A DNA stretch of 37,097 nucleotides from Candidatus Limosilactobacillus merdigallinarum (GCA_019114515.1 DXFH01000012.1:1-37097); one strand, 5' to 3'; positions 17,003 through 23,879 are shown, numbered from the stretch's first letter. The notes: generated from the letters alone by a model not told the origin. Made by a program: numbers and translations.

Positions 17003-17429
17003 AACAATTCATGTCCATTCCTGGGACGCAGTTGCACTTAACCGTTTCGGGTGCATCAACGGCTTTTTTTGCTAATAAGTCTTGCAAACTGGCAATATCT
17101 TGCTTGCTTAATTCCGTGTGTTCAATGACATGGATCAATGATTTGCCGGCATGCATTTGACAAATGCTCGAAAATAGCTGGTCAACCGCGTCGTTCATTG
17201 TCGTCTGTTCTTTTACCAGGGGCTGATAAATAAAGGCGCGTCCATGACGGGTTGTTTTCAAAGCCCCTTTTTTAACCAAGCGGTGTAAAAGGGTCTTAAT
17301 GGTTGCTGACTGCCAATCTTCTTTGCGCTGTAGGATTTCGATTACTTGGGCACTAGTAGCCTCGTTTAAAGTCCAGATAACGCGCATTACCTGCCATTCT
17401 GCTGGGCTAATATCTGTGTTTGTTTCCAT
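17001..17429 (-). CDS. copY: CopY/TcrY-type copper-responsive repressor (BlaI/MecI family)
   Basis: A 142-aa winged-helix repressor. The N-terminus DISPAEWQVMRVIWTLNEATSAQVIEIL and the recognition part WQSATIKTLLHRLVKKGAL are typical of BlaI/MecI/CopY. The C-terminus reads CNCVPGMDMNC (C132, C134, C142). CopY of enterococci ends in CxC-x4-CxC, where Cu(I) displaces Zn and releases DNA; here the second pair has only one Cys and a Met-rich spacer. Start ATG 17429 has GAGG eight nt upstream; the GTG at 17438 overlaps that site. The promoter contains a perfect cop box, so autoregulation is likely. No copper ATPase gene is adjacent within this window. Confidence 0.85.
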   Translation of the reverse strand: METNTDISPAEWQVMRVIWTLNEATSAQVIEILQRKEDWQSATIKTLLHRLVKKGALKTTRHGRAFIYQPLVKEQTTMNDAVDQLFSSICQMHAGKSLIHVIEHTELSKQDIASLQDLLAKKAVDAPETVKCNCVPGMDMNC

Positions 17430-17447
17430 CGAATTCACCTCAGCATT

Positions 17448-17476
17448 AGTCTACAGCTGTAGTCAAAAACAGTCAA
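17448..17476 (-). promoter_or_regulatory. copY promoter with cop-box operator
   Basis: On the minus strand: TTGACT (17476-17471), 17-nt spacer, TAGACT (17453-17448). The palindrome TACAGCTGTA at 17452-17461 matches the CopY operator consensus TACANNTGTA and overlaps spacer and -10, so a bound repressor would block the polymerase. Confidence 0.8.
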
Positions 17477-17551
17477 TTAGTTCCTCCCTATCCTGAATAA
17501 TTCTTAGCTATTTTTCACAGTAAATTCATCCGAATATAAGGCATGAAACCG

Positions 17552-17583
17552 TTTTCTACTTGTTATAATAAAACTGTAGAAAA
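17552..17583 (+). promoter_or_regulatory. Extended -10 promoter enclosed by an inverted repeat
   Basis: TGTTATAAT (TGn plus TATAAT, 17561-17569) is an extended -10 element. It sits inside an 8-bp inverted repeat, TTTTCTAC (17552-17559) and GTAGAAAA (17576-17583), with a 16-nt gap. It drives the small membrane peptide at 17627. The repeat looks like an operator; it shares only the CTAC/GTAG core with the cop box. Confidence 0.55.
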
Positions 17584-17626
17584 TAAATGCTTTAAATAAT
17601 TAAGGCAGCTAAAAGGAGTGGGGCAT

Positions 17627-17743
17627 ATGATGTCGACTTTGAGTAACTTAATTGCGTTAATTGGTATCTTATTCTTAATGGTTATTACGGTATTCCACGG
17701 AGTCCATATGACTCACTGGGGCAGTCATCACCGCGCCGCTTAA
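17627..17743 (+). CDS. Small His/Met-rich membrane peptide (38 aa)
   Basis: Short ORF encoding 38 aa: MMSTLSNLIALIGILFLMV begins a single hydrophobic helix, and the exposed tail contains VFHGVHMTHWGSHHRAA (five His, one Met). It has a strong ribosome site (AAGGAG, 8 nt), a good extended -10 promoter and a terminator immediately downstream, which supports a real gene. It is divergent from the copY-like gene. The His/Met tail could bind Cu or another metal, but that is inference. I do not recognise a family. Confidence 0.65.
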   Translation: MMSTLSNLIALIGILFLMVITVFHGVHMTHWGSHHRAA

Positions 17744-17785
17744 TGATTGAGCACAGCGGTGGGCCAATAATCCTTGCTTATCAGC

Positions 17786-17830
17786 GGGCGACTAGAAATT
17801 CAGCAACGAGTTTAGTCACCCACTTTTTAT
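17786..17830 (+). terminator. Terminator after the small membrane peptide
   Basis: GGGCGACTAGA pairs with TTTAGTCACCC (one wobble and one mismatch), followed by ACTTTTTATTT. Confidence 0.65.
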
Positions 17831-17881
17831 TTGTCTTAGTTATCCCCTTAGAATAAACGACGTTCCTTTTATATCAACTAA

Positions 17882-19816
17882 TTAACTAGCCTTTTTCTTC
17901 TTCTGGCAGACATTTGGCAGACCGTCTATTTTGTTTCCATCTAAATGTTGGTTACCATTAAATGTAACTTTTGATTTTTCTGCAGGAGAAATATCCATGC
18001 TTCTTTCCATCTTAGAGGCTAACTCAATGTCATTGTTACTAAACATATGCGCATAGTATTTCAGTGTCGTCATAGGTGTTTTATGCCCTAAACGGTGACT
18101 AACCGTTAAAACATCCGCACCTAGTTCAGCAATAAGATAAGAAGCATTAGAATGCCTCAATCCTCTACCGTCAACTCTAGGAACACCAGCAAGTTTGGAA
18201 TAGCGTTTAAGCCATTTGCTTAAGGTTGATTTATTCAATGGACAATTGTCATAGGACAAGACAAAATCATGAACACTATACTTAAGCTGTTCTTTTTTCC
18301 AATCTTCTAAAACTCTAACAAGTTCATCATCAAGAGTTAAAGTTCTCCGACTTGAATCATTTTTCAAATATGGCACTAGCTCATATTCCATCTTATTCTT
18401 ATAGTGGAGGTTATTAATAAATCTTACCTTACCATTGTTTAAATCAACGTCAGACCATCTTAATGCACCTGCTTCAGAGACTCTGCATCCCATCCTATAA
18501 AAGAACAAGAACGTTACATAAATTAAACGCTCATAAAAACTAGAAACAGATACAGACGAAAGAACTTTTTCAAATTCTTCCTTCGTCCAATACTTAGCCG
18601 TAGCCTTGCCTTTAGGCACAGATTTCGTCTTCAGAGAAGGATTTGCAGGAATTAAATTAATTTCTACTGCGTAATCCAAGCTTTGCCTAAAGGCCGTATA
18701 CACTACACTAGCATAACTTTGAGAGTACTTAGTTTCTGTTAACAGCCATTGATTAACCACGTAACCGATTAGTTTTTGACCTAATTCTTCTTCATCTTTA
18801 TCTTTTAAATCTGAGAGAATTGCATGTGCCGCTTTATGCTTAAACTCACCTTCTATGCGCATCCAACTAGAGCTCTCTTTTGCTAAATCAAAATGCGGTG
18901 CGTTCGGTTTATCTTGCTCGATCTTTTTGTCATACACTCTTAAGAAGTTATCACTTGAACGGGCACCACAGGTAATACCAGTGATTACTTTGTTTGCTCC
19001 GTAAAACTTCTGAGTCTTCTCAGATTTTTCACGCTTCAAGGAATCTAAGATCATAATTTCTTTTTGTTGAAGTTGACTGTGCAACTGGTCAACACTTAAA
19101 TTGCCATCAATTACATCAATCGCAACATCAACTCTGGTAAATCTAGCCTTCTTTTGAACCATGTATTTAACAAAACTATTAAAAGTTGAACTATAGCCTC
19201 TAAGTTTCCCTAAGTTCTGCCAAGCCTTAAATCCCGTCGCACTAAAATACAACAACAAACCTTGAGACTTCTTCTTCTCGTTCCACATGAACTTGATTTG
19301 TCCATTGTAGTAGCTGACAGCTTCTGAATAATAATTCAACGCCCTAGCCTTGTCAGATCCGCCAAAGATCTTAGAAAGTCGTAAGTCTTTAGCGACCTGC
19401 AATGCAGTATTTAATCCACCCATTTTATTAACGGGAAAGTTAACACTGACCTGATCTACACTAACAAAGTAATCACTGGCCGTTTTACCGAAGTCTCCGG
19501 AGAAGTGCTCGTATCGCATATGCATATTTTTAGTCAAGATACGCAAGGTACGAGCCGCTTGGTTAGGTGTAATAGCTGGATGAAAGGCTTTCAAACTTGC
19601 TAAGTCTGAGCCTTTGCCATCAATGATATATGCTTTAGCGCACATGCCTATTTTCTGGTTGTCTAACCGACTTTTAGCACTAATCGTTGAGAGCAAAACA
19701 TCCTCAAGAGTATTGGTTTTCGACGATCCAGTAACGCCAGATACCAGCATGTGTGGGCTTGACTTCCAGTCAACAGTACAATTTGGTGCCAGTAGTACCT
19801 TAGAAATCGCTCTCAT
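17882..19816 (-). CDS. Chimeric FtsK/TcpA fragment - Rep_trans initiator - tyrosine recombinase
   Basis: One uninterrupted 644-aa frame with three parts. Residues 1-116 match the start of an FtsK/TcpA DNA-translocase motor: DWKSSPHMLVSG leads into Walker A GVTGSSKT (27-34), but Walker B and the rest of the motor are absent. Residues about 117-357 match Rep_trans initiators/relaxases (MobT, NicK, Tn916 Orf20): VSVDQVSVNFPV, FTRVDVAIDVIDGN and FLRVYDKKIE. Residues about 362-600 are a tyrosine recombinase core-binding end and catalytic domain: R445 in GCRVSEAG, K485, R554, H578 and Y588 in TTLKYYAHM; the usual His of HxxR is Arg551. The integrase N-terminal arm-binding domain is missing. ATG 19816 has AAAGGA eight nt upstream. 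Two in-frame deletions in an ICE are the simplest origin. Whether the product works is unknown. Confidence 0.8.
   Translation of the reverse strand: MRAISKVLLAPNCTVDWKSSPHMLVSGVTGSSKTNTLEDVLLSTISAKSRLDNQKIGMCAKAYIIDGKGSDLASLKAFHPAITPNQAARTLRILTKNMHMRYEHFSGDFGKTASDYFVSVDQVSVNFPVNKMGGLNTALQVAKDLRLSKIFGGSDKARALNYYSEAVSYYNGQIKFMWNEKKKSQGLLLYFSATGFKAWQNLGKLRGYSSTFNSFVKYMVQKKARFTRVDVAIDVIDGNLSVDQLHSQLQQKEIMILDSLKREKSEKTQKFYGANKVITGITCGARSSDNFLRVYDKKIEQDKPNAPHFDLAKESSSWMRIEGEFKHKAAHAILSDLKDKDEEELGQKLIGYVVNQWLLTETKYSQSYASVVYTAFRQSLDYAVEINLIPANPSLKTKSVPKGKATAKYWTKEEFEKVLSSVSVSSFYERLIYVTFLFFYRMGCRVSEAGALRWSDVDLNNGKVRFINNLHYKNKMEYELVPYLKNDSSRRTLTLDDELVRVLEDWKKEQLKYSVHDFVLSYDNCPLNKSTLSKWLKRYSKLAGVPRVDGRGLRHSNASYLIAELGADVLTVSHRLGHKTPMTTLKYYAHMFSNNDIELASKMERSMDISPAEKSKVTFNGNQHLDGNKIDGLPNVCQKKKKAS
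17904..17922 (+). repeat. Element-end direct repeat, integrase side
   Basis: TGGCAGACATTTGGCAGAC: two TGGCAGAC units three bases apart. It matches 23280-23298 at 18 of 19 bases in the same orientation and codes for the C-terminal LPNVCQ part of the recombinase. Likely integrase arm-binding site. Confidence 0.65.
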
Positions 19817-20288
19817 TAATATTTCCTTTTGATCTAACCAAATTAATCTTATATACAGCTATACCGTTAGCTACACTTTCCAAATTTGCGGAATGATGAA
19901 AGGCTGCTCCTACCTCATTAGCCAGTTCCTGCAAATGACGAGTATTACTTACTCCGTTTGCATCAATGGTTAGTAGATAGTAATCGGTATTACTCATATC
20001 GAGTGTGTAATTAACTGAACTACGGTAGCGCCCAATGGCAAAATTATCACGATTATCAGCTAACTTAGCAGAGTTAGTTAACCGGTCAAGTGCCTTAATT
20101 TGATCAGCATAAAAAATTTTATTCAGTTCATCCAACAACCACTTATATTGACTAATTACAGTAGCAAGGATTAATAATACGCCTGATTGAAAAACAAATC
20201 CTAAAACTATGCCAACAATTACGCCCATAACCATCAAAGCAGCGTTAAAGTGATAGTGGTCGTTAGGATTGTACTTAATTGTGCGCAT
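19800..20288 (-). CDS. Membrane protein of the element, two hydrophobic segments (162 aa)
   Basis: The N-terminus MRTIKYNPNDHYHFNAALMVMGVIVGIVLGF runs into two closely spaced hydrophobic segments, then a soluble part of about 110 residues. In Tn916-type elements the TcpA/FtsK coupling protein has just such an N-terminal membrane portion before the motor domain. Here that portion is a separate gene directly preceding the motor fragment, with 17 bases of overlap. Start ATG 20288 has GGAGG five nt upstream; the longer frame from 20321 has none. It overlaps the preceding gene by 14 bases, so translation is coupled. I infer a conjugation or membrane-anchoring role. Confidence 0.65.
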   Translation of the reverse strand: MRTIKYNPNDHYHFNAALMVMGVIVGIVLGFVFQSGVLLILATVISQYKWLLDELNKIFYADQIKALDRLTNSAKLADNRDNFAIGRYRSSVNYTLDMSNTDYYLLTIDANGVSNTRHLQELANEVGAAFHHSANLESVANGIAVYKINLVRSKGNINESDF

Positions 20289-20739
20289 GATTACCTCCAA
20301 CAATATGCATAATTTGCTCATTAGAAAGATTCAAGACTCTTACGCCTGTAGCATTTAAGCCTTCACGACCGTTAAATGCCCAATGTGACAGATTGTCAAA
20401 GGCAACGATGATCATCTTGGAATTAAACATGATTTCGACATTGTCCTCTTCTTTAAGAATACACGTTTGCCCTTTTACTTTGATTTCAAATTCAGTTGAT
20501 AAAGGCAATAGCTTACTATTCAATGACTGAACTCGATAACATGCACGTACGGTGTTATCACCGTTACTATCCTTAACATCTTCATTTGTACCAGAAAGCA
20601 CCTTAAAGATACTACCAGTAGCTAACTTCAATGGCTTTTGAAGTACATTTGCAATTGGTGTAGCCTTGGGCAACACTGAAGCTGCAAAAGAAGATTCCTT
20701 AATAGTTTGAACTGATTGATTGTTATTAGTTTGAGCCAT
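20275..20739 (-). CDS. Element accessory protein, possibly YdcP/DUF961-like (154 aa)
   Basis: First gene of the element's minus-strand operon. A 154-aa soluble protein with an Asn/Gln-rich start (MAQTNNNQSVQTIKE) and a beta-rich region (STEFEIKVKGQTCILKEEDNVEIMF). Position before the TcpA-like gene and general character resemble the small DUF961 proteins (Orf22/23 of Tn916, YdcP of ICEBs1), but similarity is weak and I cannot confirm the family. ATG 20739 has a strong AGGAGG eight nt upstream. It is preceded by a 375-base leader with tandem hairpins. Confidence 0.6.
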   Translation of the reverse strand: MAQTNNNQSVQTIKESSFAASVLPKATPIANVLQKPLKLATGSIFKVLSGTNEDVKDSNGDNTVRACYRVQSLNSKLLPLSTEFEIKVKGQTCILKEEDNVEIMFNSKMIIVAFDNLSHWAFNGREGLNATGVRVLNLSNEQIMHIVGGNHAHN

Positions 20740-20800
20740 ATTTATAACCTCCTAAATTGAGGCAGCGGGATACGGCATCCCTTTAACTAAAATTGACGAC

Positions 20801-20893
20801 AAAAAAAGCGGATTACCAATGTTAAAGCCTTCTCTAACACCTTGATAATCCGCGATCACTAAAAGAAGCACGTGTTTGTAAACACATGCTTCT
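20801..20893 (-). terminator. Tandem hairpins in leader: candidate attenuator
   Basis: Reading the minus strand, hairpin A (20893-20864) is a 14-bp stem, AGAAGCATGTGTTT against AAACACGTGCTTCT. Its only imperfection is a U-G pair in this strand (C-A in the other), which supports a minus-strand RNA. Hairpin B pairs GCGGATTA with TAATCCGC (20853-20846 and 20815-20808) and is followed by seven T. Together they form an intrinsic terminator 60 bases before the first operon gene's start codon. Confidence 0.65.
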
Positions 20894-21121
20894 CGTCATT
20901 ATCTATTCAGTTTTCCATCAAATGGGCAGACTGCTAGTGCTGGAGAAGTTAAAAAGTTAAAAATTCCTTTAAAACTTAAAAATAACTAAACCACGTTACT
21001 ACCAGTATCCGCTAGCGTGGCGCCCACGGTGGTACCGCTACATTTTCTATAAAAAATCAGTCATAGACCTGTAGCAACGGTAACATTGTTCTACGACTTA
21101 TCCAACATCTCTCATAATGAC

Positions 21122-21162
21122 ACTATACACACCATGTTGGCGCAATGTAATAGTACTTACAT
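21122..21162 (-). promoter_or_regulatory. Promoter of the element operon with overlapping palindrome
   Basis: On the minus strand: TTACAT (21150-21145), 17-nt spacer, TATAGT (21127-21122). The -35 is one arm of ATGTAA-TAGTAC-TTACAT (21145-21162), a likely repressor site. It directs transcription into the leader and the operon ending in the chimeric ORF. Confidence 0.5.
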
Positions 21163-21292
21163 CACTATGAGTAATAAACAAATATACCTTTAAAAATAAA
21201 ATAAAACCTTTAAATACTTATAGTTGATTTATACCATGTCTTAAGTTTGCCATCAATTTCAAAATTTTTTCTTTAGAATTTCTTAATATTTT

Positions 21293-21694
21293 TTATTTCA
21301 AATCGGCTACACGCTTTTTGATTTCATCACGAACTTGACGAAATATTACCATTTTCTGTTCAGGTGTTCCTTGTGCTTGCGCCGGATCAATCAAAGGCCA
21401 ATGAAGATTTTTCGTTTGAGGCGACAAGGCTGGACAACGATCTCTTGCATCCCCACACAAGGTAACCACAAGATCAGCTGAATTCAAATAATCTGGATCA
21501 ATTAACTTAGATTTTTGCTGACTAATATCAACGCCATCTTCTGCCATAGCCTTAACCGCATATGGATTTAACCCATGTTTTTCAATACCTGCACTTTTCA
21601 CTTCATATTTATCCTTTAACAGGATCTTGCCATAGCCCTCTGCCATCTGACTACGACAGGAATTACCAGTACATAAAAAGTATATTTTCTTCAT
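21293..21694 (-). CDS. arsC: Arsenate reductase, thioredoxin-coupled (LMW-PTP fold)
   Basis: Reduces arsenate to arsenite in the cytoplasm so that Acr3 can export it. The 133-aa protein has the phosphatase-like loop C8-TGNSC-R14 and the redox pair C80 and C87 in [10 protein letters not shown], the arrangement of the S. aureus/B. subtilis thioredoxin-linked enzymes. ATG 21694 overlaps the acr3 stop by one base (TAATG), giving translational coupling. Last gene of arsR-acr3-arsC. The longer frame beginning at 21721 lies inside acr3 and is not needed. No clear terminator follows, so read-through into the element operon is possible. Confidence 0.92.
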   Translation of the reverse strand: MKKIYFLCTGNSCRSQMAEGYGKILLKDKYEVKSAGIEKHGLNPYAVKAMAEDGVDISQQKSKLIDPDYLNSADLVVTLCGDARDRCPALSPQTKNLHWPLIDPAQAQGTPEQKMVIFRQVRDEIKKRVADLK

Positions 21695-22731
21695 TACTTG
21701 TAGTATCTCCTCTTTATCCAAAGTGCCACATCTACCAATAGGATCATAACCGGTACTTCTACCATAGGACCGATTACGGCCGCAAATGCTTCGCTTGAGT
21801 TTAAGCCAAAAATACCAACGGCTACAGCCACTGCAAGTTCAAAGTTATTGCTTGAAGCAGTAAAGGCTTGTGTTACGGAGATTGAATAGCTTGTGTGTGT
21901 CTTTTTCGCAATCCAAAAAGTAATTAGGAACATTAATACGAAGTATAGTAATAAAGGAACAGCTACCCTAACTGCATCAAGCGGCAATTGAACAACTTTA
22001 ACACCCTTAACCGAAAACATTAGTACGATAGTAAAAAGCAAAGCCCAGGTGGTTATTCTGCTGATTTTAGGAACATACTTAGCTTCAAACCAATCTTTGC
22101 CCTTGGATTTAATAATCAAGTAGCGTGAACCGATTCCTAAAATAAACGGAATACCCAAGTAAATAAAGACGGTTTTAGCAATTTCGCCCATCGTAACGTT
22201 AAGTGCATGAGTTTGAATACCGAAGAATTTAGGCAATACACTAATAAAAACATATGCGTAAACGGAATAAAAGACAATTTGGAAAATAGAATTTAATGCG
22301 ACCAAACCGGCTGCATAATCATTATTCCCTTGTGCCAACTCATTCCATACAATTACCATGGCAATACATCTTGCCAATCCAATCATGATTAAACCAACCA
22401 TGTAGTCAGGATAATCATGAAGGAAAATAACGGCTAAAGCGAACATCAAAAGTGGACCAACAATCCAGTTTTGAATCAAAGAAAAAACAAGCTCTTTCTT
22501 ATCTCTAAAAACATCCCCCATTTTATCGTAATTAACCTTTGTCAAAGGTGGATACAGCATTAAGATCAAACCAATCGCAATAGGTATTGAAGTAGTACCC
22601 ACTGACCAACTGTTAATTAACTTAGGGAATGATGGAAAGACAAAACTAATCACAATTCCTAAAGCCATAGCTAGAAATACCCATAAAGTCATATAGCGAT
22701 CCATGAAGGATAAGCCTTTTGACGTATTCAT
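21694..22731 (-). CDS. acr3: Arsenite efflux transporter Acr3
   Basis: A 345-aa membrane protein with ten hydrophobic segments, of the Acr3 (BART superfamily) type rather than ArsB. It exports arsenite using the proton motive force. [19 protein letters not shown] at the N-terminus and [22 protein letters not shown] in helix 4 are family hallmarks; the Cys in the latter is the conserved, functionally required residue. [20 protein letters not shown] is the matching motif in helix 9. Start ATG 22731 has GAGGGAG upstream. It has its own promoter with an ArsR operator, in addition to read-through from arsR. Confidence 0.93.
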   Translation of the reverse strand: MNTSKGLSFMDRYMTLWVFLAMALGIVISFVFPSFPKLINSWSVGTTSIPIAIGLILMLYPPLTKVNYDKMGDVFRDKKELVFSLIQNWIVGPLLMFALAVIFLHDYPDYMVGLIMIGLARCIAMVIVWNELAQGNNDYAAGLVALNSIFQIVFYSVYAYVFISVLPKFFGIQTHALNVTMGEIAKTVFIYLGIPFILGIGSRYLIIKSKGKDWFEAKYVPKISRITTWALLFTIVLMFSVKGVKVVQLPLDAVRVAVPLLLYFVLMFLITFWIAKKTHTSYSISVTQAFTASSNNFELAVAVAVGIFGLNSSEAFAAVIGPMVEVPVMILLVDVALWIKRRYYK

Positions 22732-22752
22732 AATAATAAAAAACTCCCTCTA

Positions 22753-22782
22753 TATATAGATAGTCATCTATGTATTGTTCAA
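22753..22782 (-). promoter_or_regulatory. acr3 promoter with ArsR operator
   Basis: Minus strand: TTGAAC (22782-22777), 18-nt spacer, TATATA (22758-22753). The operator CATAGATGACTATCTATAT (22772-22754) fills the spacer and -10. It matches the arsR operator at 23121-23139 except for four central bases. Confidence 0.75.
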
Positions 22783-22804
22783 AATAAAAGGATTAACAAA
22801 CTTT

Positions 22805-23104
22805 TTAAGCATCCTTACAAATACAATTCTCAGAATTTGATAGTACTTCAGTTAATCCATTAATAATTACTGTTGATTTTTCTGGGTTTAATGAATAATA
22901 GTGCCATTTCCCCCTCTTCTGCACTAAGATCAATTCCTTATCTTCCAATACTTTCATATGATGTGAAAGAGTAGGCTGTGTAAAATTAAAATGATCAAGA
23001 ATATCACAAGCACACATCTCTCCGCATGAAAGTAAGTTTAAGATCTTAAGTCGGTTAGGCTCTGCAACGACTTTTAATAAGTTTGCTAATTCTTGGTAAT
23101 CCAT
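22805..23104 (-). CDS. arsR: ArsR-type arsenite-responsive repressor
   Basis: A 99-aa SmtB/ArsR winged-helix repressor. FTQPTLSHHMKVLEDKELI is the recognition helix region. The arsenite-binding cysteines are C27, C31 and C33 in SCGEMCACD, and there is an extra CIC pair at 94-96 near the C-terminus. Binding of As(III) releases it from DNA. It heads the arsR-acr3-arsC operon and is preceded by a copy of the operator that also lies before acr3. The ribosome site AAGGAGAG is seven or so bases before ATG 23104. Confidence 0.92.
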   Translation of the reverse strand: MDYQELANLLKVVAEPNRLKILNLLSCGEMCACDILDHFNFTQPTLSHHMKVLEDKELILVQKRGKWHYYSLNPEKSTVIINGLTEVLSNSENCICKDA

Positions 23105-23120
23105 TTATCTCTCCTTAATA

Positions 23121-23139
23121 CATAGATGCTTGTCTATAT
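23121..23139 (+). promoter_or_regulatory. ArsR operator in arsR promoter
   Basis: CATAGATGCTTGTCTATAT, an imperfect palindrome (ATAGA/TCTAT) just downstream of a weak minus-strand promoter (TTGTAA, about 16 nt, TATCAT). Nearly the same sequence lies before acr3, which makes autoregulation by ArsR likely. Confidence 0.75.
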
Positions 23140-23240
23140 GATACCATATTATATTTAAATTACAAATTAATAATTATACAGCTCTTAAAACGTTAACTCA
23201 TATTTACAATTCAGTTATAAACTTGCTTTGTCTCTACATC

Positions 23241-23270
23241 AAAAAAGACCCTCAGTTTATACTAAGAGCC
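23241..23270 (-). terminator. Terminator insulating the ars operon at the element end
   Basis: On the minus strand GGCTCTTAGT pairs with ACTGAGGGTC (several G-U), loop ATAA, followed by TTTTTT. It would stop transcripts entering the element from the right. Confidence 0.55.
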
Positions 23271-23279
23271 CATATAATT

Positions 23280-23298
23280 TGGCAGACTTTTGGCAGAC
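23280..23298 (+). repeat. Element-end direct repeat, ars side
   Basis: TGGCAGACTTTTGGCAGAC, 18 of 19 bases identical to 17904-17922 and in the same orientation. The 350 bases that follow, up to the gene at 23649, are AT-rich and hold no ORF I can support; the attachment core should be here. Confidence 0.65.
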
Positions 23299-23648
23299 AA
23301 CCAAACTATTTTTTATTATTTTGTCTAAGTTTTGCCTTCGTTAAATGCTGTTAAATCAGGATTTCCTTATCAACTAACATTGTCAGCTTATCCCCAATCA
23401 ATTAGCAACAAAAGCAAACTTTTTAGTCGCCTAAAACTACTAACTGTCAACTCTGCTTGACAGCAAATATAAATTTCAGCGCGCAAAACGTTACTCTCAT
23501 TAGTTTTTCTTATATTACATAAATATTACATAGCAAAATATAACAAAAATATTTATTTATACAGGATAACCAGAACAACATTTATTGAATTTTTTGTGTC
23601 AATTTAAATAAATGATGCTATTCTAGGACTTTAAAAGAGGTCTTAGAT

Positions 23649-23879
23649 ATGGGAATGAATGAACAAGCAATTCAAAACATTCACAAATCTGACTTCGAAT
23701 TCACGGACGAGAAGGACAACAAGATTGATTTGAGCAAGGTCGCTGAAGAACCTAAGGGCACTGAATACGACTTCCGTTTAAACAACCACATTGTCCCAGA
23801 CAACATGACGGAGAATCAAATGGCTGAAACGGTAAATCACCTGTTTGCCGCTAAATTTATTTCACAACTTATCTTTTAA
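23649..23879 (+). CDS. Small acidic hypothetical protein (76 aa)
   Basis: A soluble, acidic 76-aa protein (EFTDEKDNKIDLSKVAEEPKGTEYDFRLNN) ending in a short hydrophobic LFAAKFISQLIF. No domain recognised. Codon use and GC are like the chromosome rather than the AT-rich element to its left, so it marks the return to chromosomal sequence. ATG 23649 has GAGG eight nt upstream; ATG 23655 is a nearby alternative. It ends in a bidirectional terminator. Confidence 0.65.
   Translation: MGMNEQAIQNIHKSDFEFTDEKDNKIDLSKVAEEPKGTEYDFRLNNHIVPDNMTENQMAETVNHLFAAKFISQLIF

Larger units (their letters stand above)
20740..21292 (-). promoter_or_regulatory. Non-coding 550-base leader/origin-like region of the element
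   Basis: No plausible coding region. From high to low coordinates it holds an AT-rich stretch after arsC without a clear terminator, a promoter with a palindrome (21122-21162), several inverted repeats (CCAACAT/ATGTTGG at 21102-21140; CGTGG-CGC-CCACG at 21016-21028), then two strong tandem hairpins (20801-20893) just before the first operon gene. A rolling-circle Rep_trans protein needs a double-strand origin/oriT, and this is the best candidate place for it, though no nick site can be assigned. Confidence 0.45.
17882..23298. mobile_element. Integrated ICE/IME-like element carrying arsenic resistance
   Basis: A segment of about 5.4 kb that is clearly more AT-rich than its flanks. It contains integrase, Rep and FtsK/TcpA domains (all in one ORF), two small Tn916-type accessory genes, a long structured leader and the arsR-acr3-arsC operon. 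Closely matching 19-bp direct repeats lie at 17904-17922 (inside the 3' end of the integrase reading frame) and 23280-23298, as expected for integrase arm sites flanking a circularised attP. The core crossover site is not identified; it should lie just outside these repeats. No tRNA is adjacent, so the target is probably intergenic. Several expected genes (Xis, repressor, full TcpA) are missing. Confidence 0.65.

Noticed and set aside
19790-19835. Possible frameshift splitting one FtsK/TcpA gene between 19800 and 19816
   Set aside because: The downstream ORF has its own AAAGGA ribosome site at ideal distance from ATG 19816, so two overlapping genes explain the sequence.
21027-21040. T-box-like GGTGGTACCGC motif on the plus strand
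   Set aside because: No stem I/specifier structure, no terminator and no plus-strand gene downstream; the region belongs to minus-strand transcription.
17872-23377. 10-bp TATCAACTAA shared near both element ends (17872 and 23368) as attachment core
   Set aside because: Short, AT-rich, and at unequal distances from the 19-bp repeats; easily chance.
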